From a bacterium (GTDB lineage Bacteria > DYJV01 > JALVYZ01), in NCBI GenBank assembly GCA_027037705.1, contig JALVYZ010000338.1:1-23938 (forward strand): a stretch of 23,938 bases of DNA, given 5' to 3'. Made by a program: the position numbers and the translations under genes. The notes beneath the pieces are model-generated. The model was not told the DNA's origin. It did not search any database and saw nothing but the letters and a program-made list of their open reading frames with translations. Shown here piece after piece: positions 7,952-14,938 of this stretch. How positions within the stretch are numbered: position 1 is the first letter of the stretch; every line of letters begins with the position of its first letter.

Positions 7952-8581
7952 ATGATAAAAGGAACAATTTATATAGTATCTTCACCATCAGGATGTGGAA
8001 AAACAACAATTATAAGAAATTTTTTAAAAAAGCATAAAAATTTTTATTTTTCTATCTCTCATACAACAAGACCTAAAAGACAAAAGGAAGAGAATGGAAA
8101 AGATTATTTTTTTGTTTCAAAAGAAGAATTTGAGAATATGATTAATAATAATCAATTTTTAGAATGGGCAATTGTTCATAATGAATATTATGGGACATCT
8201 AAAGAAATGGTATTGAATAAAGTTGAAAATGGTATAGATGTAATTCTTGATATTGATGTACAGGGAGCCCAGAAAATAAAAAAAAATCCAGATTTAAAAA
8301 ATTATGATATTGTATCAATTTTTATTTTTCCTCCTTCTTATAAAGAGTTAAAAAAAAGGATTTTAAAAAGAGGTCAGGATACAGAAGAAAGTATTAAAAT
8401 AAGATTAAAAAATGCCTATATTGAACTTAAAAACTACAATTTATATGATTATATAATTGTAAATGAAATATTAAATAAAGCAATCTACGATTTTGAAACA
8501 ATAATTAACGCAAATTCTTTAAAGAAAAGTAAACAAGAATATAAACTAAAAAAAATTTTAAATTCATGGGAGGGAAGATAA
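7952..8581 (+). CDS. gmk: Guanylate kinase
   Basis: The 209-residue enzyme phosphorylates GMP to GDP with ATP. The P-loop SSPSGCGKTT spans residues 10-19, the GMP-binding segment SHTTRPKRQKEENGKDYFF follows (about 36-54), then FLEWAIVHNEYYGTSKE, the VILDIDVQGA strand, and the lid region around RGQDTEESIKIRL. Length is normal for the family. The upstream sequence has only a weak ribosome binding site. The stop is directly followed by the rpoZ ATG with no gap. Confidence 0.96.
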   Translation: MIKGTIYIVSSPSGCGKTTIIRNFLKKHKNFYFSISHTTRPKRQKEENGKDYFFVSKEEFENMINNNQFLEWAIVHNEYYGTSKEMVLNKVENGIDVILDIDVQGAQKIKKNPDLKNYDIVSIFIFPPSYKELKKRILKRGQDTEESIKIRLKNAYIELKNYNLYDYIIVNEILNKAIYDFETIINANSLKKSKQEYKLKKILNSWEGR

Positions 8582-8797
8582 ATGGCAAGAGTTACAATTG
8601 ATGATTGTCTTGAGAAAATTCCTAATCGTTACAAAATGATAATTGCTGCTATGAAAAGAGTTAAGCAACTTGTAAAAGGAAAACCACCAGCAATAGATCC
8701 AGAAGGAGCTAAACCCACAGTAATTGCGCTAAGAGAAATTGCAGAAGGGAAAATTAAAATCATAGAACCTGAAGATGATAGTGGATACTATGATTAA
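8582..8797 (+). CDS. rpoZ: RNA polymerase omega subunit
   Basis: A 71-residue omega subunit, which aids folding and assembly of the beta' subunit. The N-terminus [19 protein letters not shown] is close to the classical omega signature, followed by KRVKQL and the conserved [15 protein letters not shown] segment. Its ribosome binding site (GGGAGG) lies inside the end of gmk, so the two genes are translationally coupled. The yicC-gmk-rpoZ order is a widespread housekeeping arrangement. Confidence 0.95.
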   Translation: MARVTIDDCLEKIPNRYKMIIAAMKRVKQLVKGKPPAIDPEGAKPTVIALREIAEGKIKIIEPEDDSGYYD

Positions 8798-8846
8798 CCA
8801 GCAACAAAAATTTTTATCTATTTAAAAAAAATATGGAGGTGGTAAT

Positions 8847-9956
8847 ATGAAAAAAATATTATTAACATTATCAATCCTTTTTATAGCAGGATTTTTATTT
8901 GCAGATGTTAAAATTCCTGTTGTATCACCTTATACTGGACCACTTGCAACATTTGGAGAAGGAGTTAAAAATGGAGCATTACTTGCTGCTGAAGTGATTA
9001 ATAAAAATGGTGGAATCAAAGGTGAAAAAGTAGTTATTGATTTAGAAGATGACATGTGCGAACCAAAAGAAGCAGCAAATATTGCTACAAAACTCGCAGG
9101 AGATAAAGATGTATATATTGTAATTGGCCATCTTTGCTCAAGTGCTACTTTAGCAGCAGAACCAATTTATAAATCCGCACATTTACCTGCTATCTCACCA
9201 GCCTCAACAAATGTTAATATTGGAAAATTAAGTAAATATTATTTTAGAAATGTTTATAAAGATGATTTTCAGGGTAAATTTTTAGCTCGTTATGCAGATG
9301 AAGCACTTCATGCTAAAAAGATTGTTATTTTCTATGAAAATAATGATTATTCTATTGGCTTGAAAGATGCATTTGTAAAAGAAGCAAAAAAAAGAGGATT
9401 AAAAATTCTCGGAACTGAAGCATATACTCAAGATGACACAGACTTTAAACCAATTTTAACAAAATATAGAGCATTAAGACCAGATGTTATCTTTATTCCT
9501 GGTTATGCTCCCCAAGGAACATTAATTATTTCTCAGGCAAGAGAGCTTGGATTTAAATGCAAATTTATGGGGGCTGATGGTCTTGATGACAAAATAATGC
9601 TTCAGAACCCTGATGCTGAAGGATTAATGATAACAACTCCTTTTATTCCAGATAAAGCAGGACCTGAAGCAAAAAAATTTATAGAAATGTATAAGAAAAA
9701 ATTTAAATCAGAGCCAAACTGGTTTGCTGCAAATACTTATGATGCAGTAATGCTTGCTGCTGAGGCTATAAAACATGCAGGAAAAAATAGAGAAAAAATT
9801 AGAGATTATTTAGCAAGTTTAAATTCTCCACAAAAAGCATTTCATGGAGTAACAGGTGCTACTTATTTTGATAAATATGGAGATTGTCAAAAACCTGCTT
9901 TTATTAAAGTAATTAAAAACGGTAAATGGGTAGGAGCTGAGATACAGTTGAAATAG
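8847..9956 (+). CDS. livK: Branched-chain amino acid-type ABC transporter substrate-binding protein
   Basis: A 369-residue type I periplasmic binding protein (Peripla_BP_6). Residues 1-19 are a signal peptide (KK, hydrophobic core, cleavage after LFA); the mature protein begins DVKIPVVSPYTGPLATFGEG. No lipobox cysteine is present, so it should be free in a periplasm, as in diderm bacteria. Cys71 (DDMCEPKEA) and Cys97 (IGHLCSSAT) align with the disulfide of E. coli LivJ/LivK, and the GHLCSSAT and ISPAST segments form the ligand pocket. Ligand is likely leucine/isoleucine/valine or a related amino acid, but the family also binds other amides and acids. A strong GGAGGTGG ribosome site precedes the ATG. 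The permease genes follow after an unusual 298-bp repeat region. Confidence 0.93.
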   Translation: MKKILLTLSILFIAGFLFADVKIPVVSPYTGPLATFGEGVKNGALLAAEVINKNGGIKGEKVVIDLEDDMCEPKEAANIATKLAGDKDVYIVIGHLCSSATLAAEPIYKSAHLPAISPASTNVNIGKLSKYYFRNVYKDDFQGKFLARYADEALHAKKIVIFYENNDYSIGLKDAFVKEAKKRGLKILGTEAYTQDDTDFKPILTKYRALRPDVIFIPGYAPQGTLIISQARELGFKCKFMGADGLDDKIMLQNPDAEGLMITTPFIPDKAGPEAKKFIEMYKKKFKSEPNWFAANTYDAVMLAAEAIKHAGKNREKIRDYLASLNSPQKAFHGVTGATYFDKYGDCQKPAFIKVIKNGKWVGAEIQLK

Positions 9957-9961
9957 TATAT

Positions 9962-9982
9962 AAGGTTGAAGGTGGAAGGAAG
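9962..9982. repeat. Degenerate 7-nt repeat, second copy of the family at 1004-1045
   Basis: Three units: AAGGTTG, AAGGTGG, AAGGAAG. It starts 5 nt after the livK stop and is in the opposite orientation to the copy at 1004-1045. In both places the AGGTTGAAGG run is preceded, on its own strand, by TATATA or a close variant. Confidence 0.65.
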
Positions 9983-9989
9983 GCTGAAG

Positions 9990-10069
9990 ATGCGAGTATG
10001 TTTTGAAGCGAAAATGCGAAGATGTTGAATTATGTAAATGCGAAAAAGCGTAAATGCGTAGATGCGAAA
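9990..10069 (+). repeat. Degenerate 8-nt tandem repeat array, left arm (10 units)
   Basis: Ten successive 8-mers in exact register: ATGCGAGT, ATGTTTTG, AAGCGAAA, ATGCGAAG, ATGTTGAA, TTATGTAA, ATGCGAAA, AAGCGTAA, ATGCGTAG, ATGCGAAA. Consensus is ATGCGWAA with drift mainly at positions 4-8. The unit length is not a multiple of three and the frame holds stops, so it is not coding. It faces a second array of the same consensus on the other strand at 10096-10191. Confidence 0.8.
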
Positions 10070-10095
10070 AAATACAGTATATTCTAATTGAATAT

Positions 10096-10191
10096 GAACT
10101 CATTAACACATTTACTCAATTACGCATATACGCATATACTCATTATCACATACACGCATACACACATTTACGCATAATCGCATCAACGCAT
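10096..10191 (-). repeat. Degenerate 8-nt tandem repeat array, right arm in inverted orientation (12 units)
   Basis: Read on the minus strand from 10191, twelve 8-mers in register: ATGCGTTG, ATGCGATT, ATGCGTAA, ATGTGTGT, ATGCGTGT, ATGTGATA, ATGAGTAT, ATGCGTAT, ATGCGTAA, TTGAGTAA, ATGTGTTA, ATGAGTTC. Consensus ATGCGTAA, the same as the left arm. With the 26-nt spacer 10070-10095 the two arms could fold into a long imperfect hairpin in livK-livH RNA. Confidence 0.8.
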
Positions 10192-10200
10192 GAACAAACA

Positions 10201-10250
10201 ACAAATTACTATTAATAACTATGAATTACAATAAATAACAATTAATGACA
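10201..10250. repeat. Degenerate 10-nt tandem repeat (five units) just before livH
   Basis: On the plus strand the units are ACAAATTACT, ATTAATAACT, ATGAATTACA, ATAAATAACA, ATTAATGACA; consensus about ATNAATNACW. The array ends 4 nt before the livH ATG, where a ribosome binding site would be expected but is not seen. Confidence 0.7.
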
Positions 10251-10254
10251 AAAA

Positions 10255-11160
10255 ATGCTATTACAACAACTTGTTAATGGAATAGTTCTTGGTTGTGTTT
10301 ATGCACTGATAGCCGTGGGCTATACCCTTGTATATGGAGTAATTGAGCTTATAAACTTTGCCCACGGCGATATATATATGCTTGGTGCATTTTTTATGTA
10401 TACTTTCTTAAATTTTGGTGTACCTTTTTTACCTTCCTTTGTATTAGCAGTTATTTGTTGTATTATAGTTGGAATTTTATTAGATATTATTGCTTATCGT
10501 CCTGTTAGATATGCAGATAGACTTGCTGCTTTAATCACTGCAATAGGCATGAGTATATTTTTTGAGAATATTGCACTTTTAATCTGGGGTGCAGATATAA
10601 AAAGGTATTCAAGAGAATGGATCCCTCATTTTTTTAAAAAATTATTTATAAATCTACCCAACGAACACTTTCAAAATGTATTTTTAACTGTATCGTATCT
10701 ACAAATTACTATTATTGTTTTATCTATAATATTAATGATAATTCTTCATTTAATCATACACAAAACAAAAATGGGAACAGCTATGAGAGCTATTGCTCAA
10801 GATAAAAGAGCAGCAGCACTCATGGGAATAGATGTAAATAGGGTAATATCTTTTACATTTGCTCTTGGTTCAGGTTTAGCTGCAGTTGCGGGGATTTTCA
10901 TAGGGATGTATTACAATAGTATATATCCAATGATGGGATATATTGCTGGAATAAAAGCATTTGCTGCTGCTGTATTAGGTGGAATAGGTTCTGTGCCTGG
11001 AGCTATGCTTGGAGGTGTTGTATTAGGAATGGCTGAAACTTTGGGAGCAGGATATATTTCAAGTGCTTATCGCCATGGAATAGCTTATGCAGCTATGATA
11101 TTTGTGATACTTTTTAATCCTGCTGGCTTAATGGGAAAAAGAAAAGTGGATAAAGTTTAA
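10255..11160 (+). CDS. livH: Branched-chain amino acid ABC transporter permease LivH
   Basis: A 301-residue inner-membrane permease with about eight hydrophobic segments. The N-terminus MLLQQLVNGIVLGCVYALIA followed by VGYTLVYGVIELINFAHGD is highly typical of LivH and fixes the start. The cytoplasmic loop GTAMRAIAQDKRAAALMGID is the EAA-like coupling motif that contacts the ATPase, and the C-terminus has the family-typical KAFAAAVLGGIGSVPGAMLGG. No Shine-Dalgarno is seen; a degenerate 10-nt repeat occupies the upstream 50 bases. LivM starts 1 nt after its stop. Confidence 0.95.
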   Translation: MLLQQLVNGIVLGCVYALIAVGYTLVYGVIELINFAHGDIYMLGAFFMYTFLNFGVPFLPSFVLAVICCIIVGILLDIIAYRPVRYADRLAALITAIGMSIFFENIALLIWGADIKRYSREWIPHFFKKLFINLPNEHFQNVFLTVSYLQITIIVLSIILMIILHLIIHKTKMGTAMRAIAQDKRAAALMGIDVNRVISFTFALGSGLAAVAGIFIGMYYNSIYPMMGYIAGIKAFAAAVLGGIGSVPGAMLGGVVLGMAETLGAGYISSAYRHGIAYAAMIFVILFNPAGLMGKRKVDKV

Positions 11161-11161
11161 T

Positions 11162-12118
11162 ATGGAAAGAAAATTAAAAATAGTTGGACTTATAATTGGA
11201 TTATTTTTACCATTATTTCCTTTTCCAGGAATAGATTACATTACAAGAGTTGCAACTTTAACTGTTTTGTATATAGTTTTAGCTCTTGGTTTAAATATTA
11301 TAGTTGGATTTGCTGGACTATTAGACCTTGGTTATGTTGGTTTTTATGGAATAGGAGCATATGTTGCTGGTTTAATTTCTGTTCATTATGGATGGGGATT
11401 CTGGTATTTAATTCCTTTATGCATATGTGCAGGTGCTTTATCTGGAATTTTACTTGGAACTCCAACATTGAGACTAACAGGAGATTATTTTGCAATTGTT
11501 ACTTTTGGGTTTGCAGAACTTGTTGTACTGTTAATTAGAAATGAGATATGGCTAACTCGTGGCCCAATGGGAGTTGCAGGAATTCCTCCAATTTCTTTTT
11601 TTGGTCATCAGTTTACAAAAGAATGGGAATACTACTATATAATTTTTATCATATTCTTAATTGTTTTACTCTTTATCAAGAGACTTGAAAATTCTAAAAT
11701 TGGTAGAGCATGGTTTGCAATTAGAGAAGATGAAATTGCAGCCCAATGTTGTGGAGTAAATCTTGTTAGATATAAAGTCTTAGCTTTTGCAATTAGTGCT
11801 TCAATAGGTGCAATTGGTGGTGCTTTTTATGCAAGATGGTTTAGATTTATTCATCCAGATATGTTCAAATTCTGGGAATCTATTTTAATTCTATGTTTAA
11901 TTGTTTTTGGTGGAATGGGAAATGTATGGGGAGTCATTCTTGGAACAATTGTATTAATACCAATGACTGAAATTTTAAGAAATATTTTACCCCAAGAATT
12001 TGTACAAGCAAGATACTTAATTTTTGGAGCATTATTAGTTATTATGATGAGATTTAGACCTAATGGGTTATTACCATTTTCAAGAGAAAGAAAAGATGAA
12101 AATTTTAAAAGTTCATAA
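11162..12118 (+). CDS. livM: Branched-chain amino acid ABC transporter permease LivM
   Basis: A 318-residue inner-membrane permease. The segment ALGLNIIVGFAGLLDLGYVG (residues 40-59) and the Gly-rich stretch FYGIGAYVAG mark LivM; LTGDYFAIVTFGFAE follows, and GRAWFAIREDEIAAQCCGVN is the coupling loop for the ATPase. The C-terminal FGGMGNVWGVILG and RFRPNGLLP motifs are standard. Length is shorter than E. coli LivM (425) because it lacks that protein's N-terminal extension, as in most bacteria. It probably pairs with LivH as a heterodimeric channel. The 3' end overlaps the likely livG start (12096) by 23 nt. Confidence 0.94.
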   Translation: MERKLKIVGLIIGLFLPLFPFPGIDYITRVATLTVLYIVLALGLNIIVGFAGLLDLGYVGFYGIGAYVAGLISVHYGWGFWYLIPLCICAGALSGILLGTPTLRLTGDYFAIVTFGFAELVVLLIRNEIWLTRGPMGVAGIPPISFFGHQFTKEWEYYYIIFIIFLIVLLFIKRLENSKIGRAWFAIREDEIAAQCCGVNLVRYKVLAFAISASIGAIGGAFYARWFRFIHPDMFKFWESILILCLIVFGGMGNVWGVILGTIVLIPMTEILRNILPQEFVQARYLIFGALLVIMMRFRPNGLLPFSRERKDENFKSS

Positions 12119-13229
12119 TTTAACCAAAGATTTTGGTGGTGTAAGAGCTGTTGATAATGTTTCATTTGAAATAGAGAAAGGTTCAATTGTAAGCATTATT
12201 GGACCTAATGGCGCTGGAAAAACTACTCTTTTTAATATGTTAACAGGATTGTTGAAACCAACAAAGGGGAGTATCTTATTTAAAAATCAGGAAATTGTAC
12301 CTGAAGATAAACCTGAAGATTTTAAATTTTTAACTAAAATATCTATTATTTATGCAATTTATTCATTTTTTGTTGTATCATATTTTTATATTATTTATTA
12401 TAAAGATGCTACTTTTCAATTTGAATTTACGCTTTTTTCAATTCTTATAATATTATTTAGATTTTACACTTCATACCGTATGCAAAAGAGAGTTATATGG
12501 GCAAAAGGTTTTAATTCAATTATTCTTTTTTTTGATACTGCATTTGCTTTATTCTTTGCATTTTATAAAAATCAGATACTACCTGCTATTATAATTACCA
12601 TTATTTCCTGTTATTTCTATTACTATTTTAATAGACGAAAAACCAAAAACCTCTTTGGAGAATTTATAGAAGCTGATAAAATTGCAGTTAGTGGGATTGC
12701 AAGAACTTTTCAAAACATAAGGTTATTTCAAAAATTAACAGCTCTTGATAATGTAATGATAGGATTTCACAAAAGTATAAATGAAAATCTTTTTGGTATT
12801 TTGTTAAATACAAATCATAAAAAAATGGAAGAAGAAAAATTTGTGGAAAAAGCTTTACAACTTCTTGATTATGTAGGTTTAAAAAAACATGCTTATTTTT
12901 TAGCATCTAATTTACCATATGGTGAACAAAGAAAACTTGAAATAGCACGAGCTCTTGCCCTTGAACCTGAATTACTTTTACTTGATGAACCAGCAGCAGG
13001 AATGAATCCTGTTGAAACAGAAAATTTACTTCAATTAATAAAAAAAATTAGAGACGATGGTACAACAGTTATTTTAATAGAACATGATATGAAACTTGTT
13101 ATGAATATTTCTGATAAAATTATTGTTCTTGACTACGGGGAAAAAATAGCTGAAGGCAAACCTGAAGAGATTAAAAAAAATCCAAGAGTTATTGAAGCTT
13201 ATTTAGGGAAGGTTACTGAGAATGCTTGA
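12096..13229 (+). CDS. livG: ABC transporter ATPase LivG with an internal four-helix membrane insertion
   Basis: A 377-residue ATPase; canonical LivG is about 255. The start at 12096 (MKILKVHNLTKDFGG) fits the family; an upstream in-frame ATG at 12063 would only add 11 non-homologous residues. Walker A is GPNGAGKTT (36-44), Q-loop Gln206 in TFQNIRLF, signature LPYGEQRKLEIARAL (273-287), Walker B LLLLDEPA (293-300), and His330 as H-loop, so the ATPase looks functional. Between the beta strand after Walker A and the Q-loop, residues about 75-190 are an extra block with four hydrophobic segments (82-102, 111-124, 139-157, 161-178). Lys/Arg-rich loops (RMQKR at 128-132, NRRKTKN at 179-185) sit on the expected cytoplasmic side, compatible with both halves of the ATPase staying in the cytoplasm. 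The frame is intact and codon use matches neighbours. Confidence 0.92.
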   Translation: MKILKVHNLTKDFGGVRAVDNVSFEIEKGSIVSIIGPNGAGKTTLFNMLTGLLKPTKGSILFKNQEIVPEDKPEDFKFLTKISIIYAIYSFFVVSYFYIIYYKDATFQFEFTLFSILIILFRFYTSYRMQKRVIWAKGFNSIILFFDTAFALFFAFYKNQILPAIIITIISCYFYYYFNRRKTKNLFGEFIEADKIAVSGIARTFQNIRLFQKLTALDNVMIGFHKSINENLFGILLNTNHKKMEEEKFVEKALQLLDYVGLKKHAYFLASNLPYGEQRKLEIARALALEPELLLLDEPAAGMNPVETENLLQLIKKIRDDGTTVILIEHDMKLVMNISDKIIVLDYGEKIAEGKPEEIKKNPRVIEAYLGKVTENA

Positions 13230-13926
13230 ACTTAGAAATGTTCATACTTTTTATGGTAAAATAGAAGCATTAAAAGGTATAAATTTAAAAGTTAATAAAG
13301 GAGAAATTGTTTGCTTAATTGGTGCAAATGGTGCAGGTAAGACCACAACATTATTAACAATTAGTGGTATAGTTAAACCAAAAGAAGGTGATGTAATATT
13401 TGATGGTAAAACAATTAATAATTATTCACCAGACAAAATTGTTAAATTAGGTATTGTTCATGTTCCAGAAGGTAGAAGAATTTTTCCAGAATTAACTGTT
13501 GAAGAAAATTTAATATTAGGAGCATATATTCAAAAAGATAAACAAAAAATAAAAGAAAATTTGGAAAAAGTCTTTACCTTATTTCCGATTTTAAAGGAAA
13601 GGTTCAAACAACTTGGTGGTACAATGAGTGGTGGAGAACAACAAATGCTTGCAATAGCAAGAGGATTAATGAGCGAACCCAAAATATTACTTCTTGATGA
13701 ACCATCTTTGGGATTAGCACCTAAAATTGTTGAAAGAATTTTTGATATAATCACAGAAATTAATTCAGAAGGCACTCCAATTTTACTTGTTGAACAAAAT
13801 GCAAATATGGCTTTGCAAATTTCAACAAGAGGTTATGTTATAGAAACAGGAAAAATTATTTTAGAAGGCTCTTCAAAAGAACTTCTCAATAATGATGAAG
13901 TGAAAAAAGCATATCTTGGTGAATAA
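13222..13926 (+). CDS. livF: Branched-chain amino acid ABC transporter ATPase LivF
   Basis: The second ATPase of the transporter, 234 residues, normal length for LivF. Walker A is GANGAGKTT (34-42), the segment VPEGRRIFPELTVEENL is the LivF-type Q-loop region, the signature is MSGGEQQMLAIARGL, and Walker B is LLLDEPSLGLAP. The H-loop position reads VEQN, which is usual for LivF. It would pair with the atypical LivG to form the ATPase heterodimer. The start overlaps the livG end by 8 nt, and the stop codon overlaps the rluB ATG (TAATG), so the transporter and rluB are one transcription unit. This gene has no membrane insertion, in contrast with LivG. Confidence 0.95.
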   Translation: MLELRNVHTFYGKIEALKGINLKVNKGEIVCLIGANGAGKTTTLLTISGIVKPKEGDVIFDGKTINNYSPDKIVKLGIVHVPEGRRIFPELTVEENLILGAYIQKDKQKIKENLEKVFTLFPILKERFKQLGGTMSGGEQQMLAIARGLMSEPKILLLDEPSLGLAPKIVERIFDIITEINSEGTPILLVEQNANMALQISTRGYVIETGKIILEGSSKELLNNDEVKKAYLGE

Positions 13927-14645
13927 TGAGACTTAATAAATTTCTTGCTTCATGTGGAATATCCTCTCGAAGGAAATGTGATGAATTAATATTTTCTGGG
14001 AAAGTTAAAGTAAATGGTGAAATTATTAAAACTCCAGCTTTTAAGATAGATCCAGATAAAGATGAAGTTTCTGTTAATGAAAATTTTGTAAAATTACCTA
14101 AAAAAATATATATAGCCTTAAATAAACCTGAAGGAGTTTTATGCTCTTTAAAAGATGATTTTGGGAGAACTTTAATAATAGATTTACTACCAGAAATAAA
14201 AGAAAGAATCTTTCCAGTTGGAAGACTTGATTTTAATTCAGAAGGGCTAATTTTATTAACAAATGATGGAGAACTATCAAATAGGTTAATACATCCAAAA
14301 TACAAAGTTGAAAAAACCTATCATGTGTTAATAAAAGGAAATATTGATGAAGATAGTTTAGAAAAATTATCTAAAGGAATAGAATTAGATGGAAAAAAAA
14401 CTCAACCTTCCAAAATAAAAATTTTAGATATGGGCAAAAAAACAACATTTATTGAAATAAAAATAAAGGAAGGGAAAAAGAGACAAATTAGAAGAATGTT
14501 AAAAGAAGTTGGTTATGAAGTAAAAAAACTTAGAAGAGTCAAATTTGGTCCAATTAAACTCGGAAGATTAAAAAAAGGTGAGTGGAGATATTTAACAAAA
14601 AAAGAGGTTGAAAATTTATATAAAATAACTATGATAACAAAATGA
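13926..14645 (+). CDS. rluB: Pseudouridine synthase of the RsuA/RluB/RluE/RluF family
   Basis: The 239-residue enzyme isomerises a specific uridine in rRNA, most likely 23S rRNA. An S4 RNA-binding domain covers about residues 1-60 (LNKFLASCGISSRRKCDELI). The catalytic domain follows with KPEGVLCS and GRLDFNSEGLILLTNDGEL, in which Asp102 is the catalytic residue, and the C-terminal KEGKKRQIRRMLKEVG. Among the family, the S4 domain, absence of a long tail and overall length fit RluB best, but RsuA-like site specificity cannot be excluded. The ATG overlaps the livF stop by one base. Its placement behind a transporter operon is probably co-transcription only. Confidence 0.9.
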   Translation: MRLNKFLASCGISSRRKCDELIFSGKVKVNGEIIKTPAFKIDPDKDEVSVNENFVKLPKKIYIALNKPEGVLCSLKDDFGRTLIIDLLPEIKERIFPVGRLDFNSEGLILLTNDGELSNRLIHPKYKVEKTYHVLIKGNIDEDSLEKLSKGIELDGKKTQPSKIKILDMGKKTTFIEIKIKEGKKRQIRRMLKEVGYEVKKLRRVKFGPIKLGRLKKGEWRYLTKKEVENLYKITMITK

Positions 14646-14890
14646 TGAATAAAGTAATATTACTTTGCACTTTTATATTTATTTTAAATATCCCATTTGG
14701 AATATGGAGAGCAAAAGTAAAAAAATTTTCTAAACCTTGGTTTTTTGCAGTGCATTTGCCAGTTCCAGTAATTATTGGAATGCGTCTTTTCCTTGAAATC
14801 CCTCTTTCATTAAAAACATTTCCTTTTTTTGTATTTTCTTATTTTACTGGTCAATTCTTAGGAAGCCTATTGATAAATATAAAACAATAA
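14642..14890 (+). CDS. Small hypothetical membrane protein (82 aa)
   Basis: I do not recognise a named family. The protein has three hydrophobic segments (about 3-21, 33-52 and 60-78), a basic loop RAKVKKFSKPW (residues 23-33) and a HLPVPVIIG segment, suggesting a small polytopic membrane protein. It overlaps the rluB stop by 4 nt (ATGA), which supports expression as the last gene of the unit, and it ends directly at a strong terminator. A second ATG one codon later is equally possible as start. No clear ribosome binding site is seen. It could be a conserved uncharacterised protein; the amino-acid composition is not that of a random frame. Confidence 0.65.
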   Translation: MMNKVILLCTFIFILNIPFGIWRAKVKKFSKPWFFAVHLPVPVIIGMRLFLEIPLSLKTFPFFVFSYFTGQFLGSLLINIKQ

Positions 14891-14920
14891 AAAAGGCTGT
14901 CCAAATGGACAGCCTTTTTT
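14889..14920. terminator. Strong bidirectional intrinsic terminator
   Basis: AAAAAAGGCTGTCC (14889-14902), loop AAAT, GGACAGCCTTTTTT (14907-14920): a perfect 14-bp stem with A-tract and T-tract on opposite sides, so it can terminate both strands. It sits between the convergent 82-aa gene (plus) and acsE (minus). Confidence 0.95.
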
Positions 14921-14938
14921 CAAGGAGGGGAAACTCCA

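Noticed and set aside
9819-10109. 96-aa minus-strand open frame rich in Ser-His-Leu
   Set aside because: It is a translation of the 7-nt and 8-nt repeats plus the antisense of the livK end; its repetitive composition comes from the DNA repeats.
9990-10191. CRISPR array
   Set aside because: Units are only 8 nt, contiguous without unique spacers, and degenerate; no cas genes nearby.
12063-12095. Upstream ATG extending LivG by 11 residues
   Set aside because: The extension has no similarity to LivG N-termini and overlaps livM further; MKILKVHNLT at 12096 is the typical start.
13530-14305. Antisense open frames of 81 and 139 aa across livF and rluB
   Set aside because: Both overlap well-supported genes with intact motifs; no independent signals.
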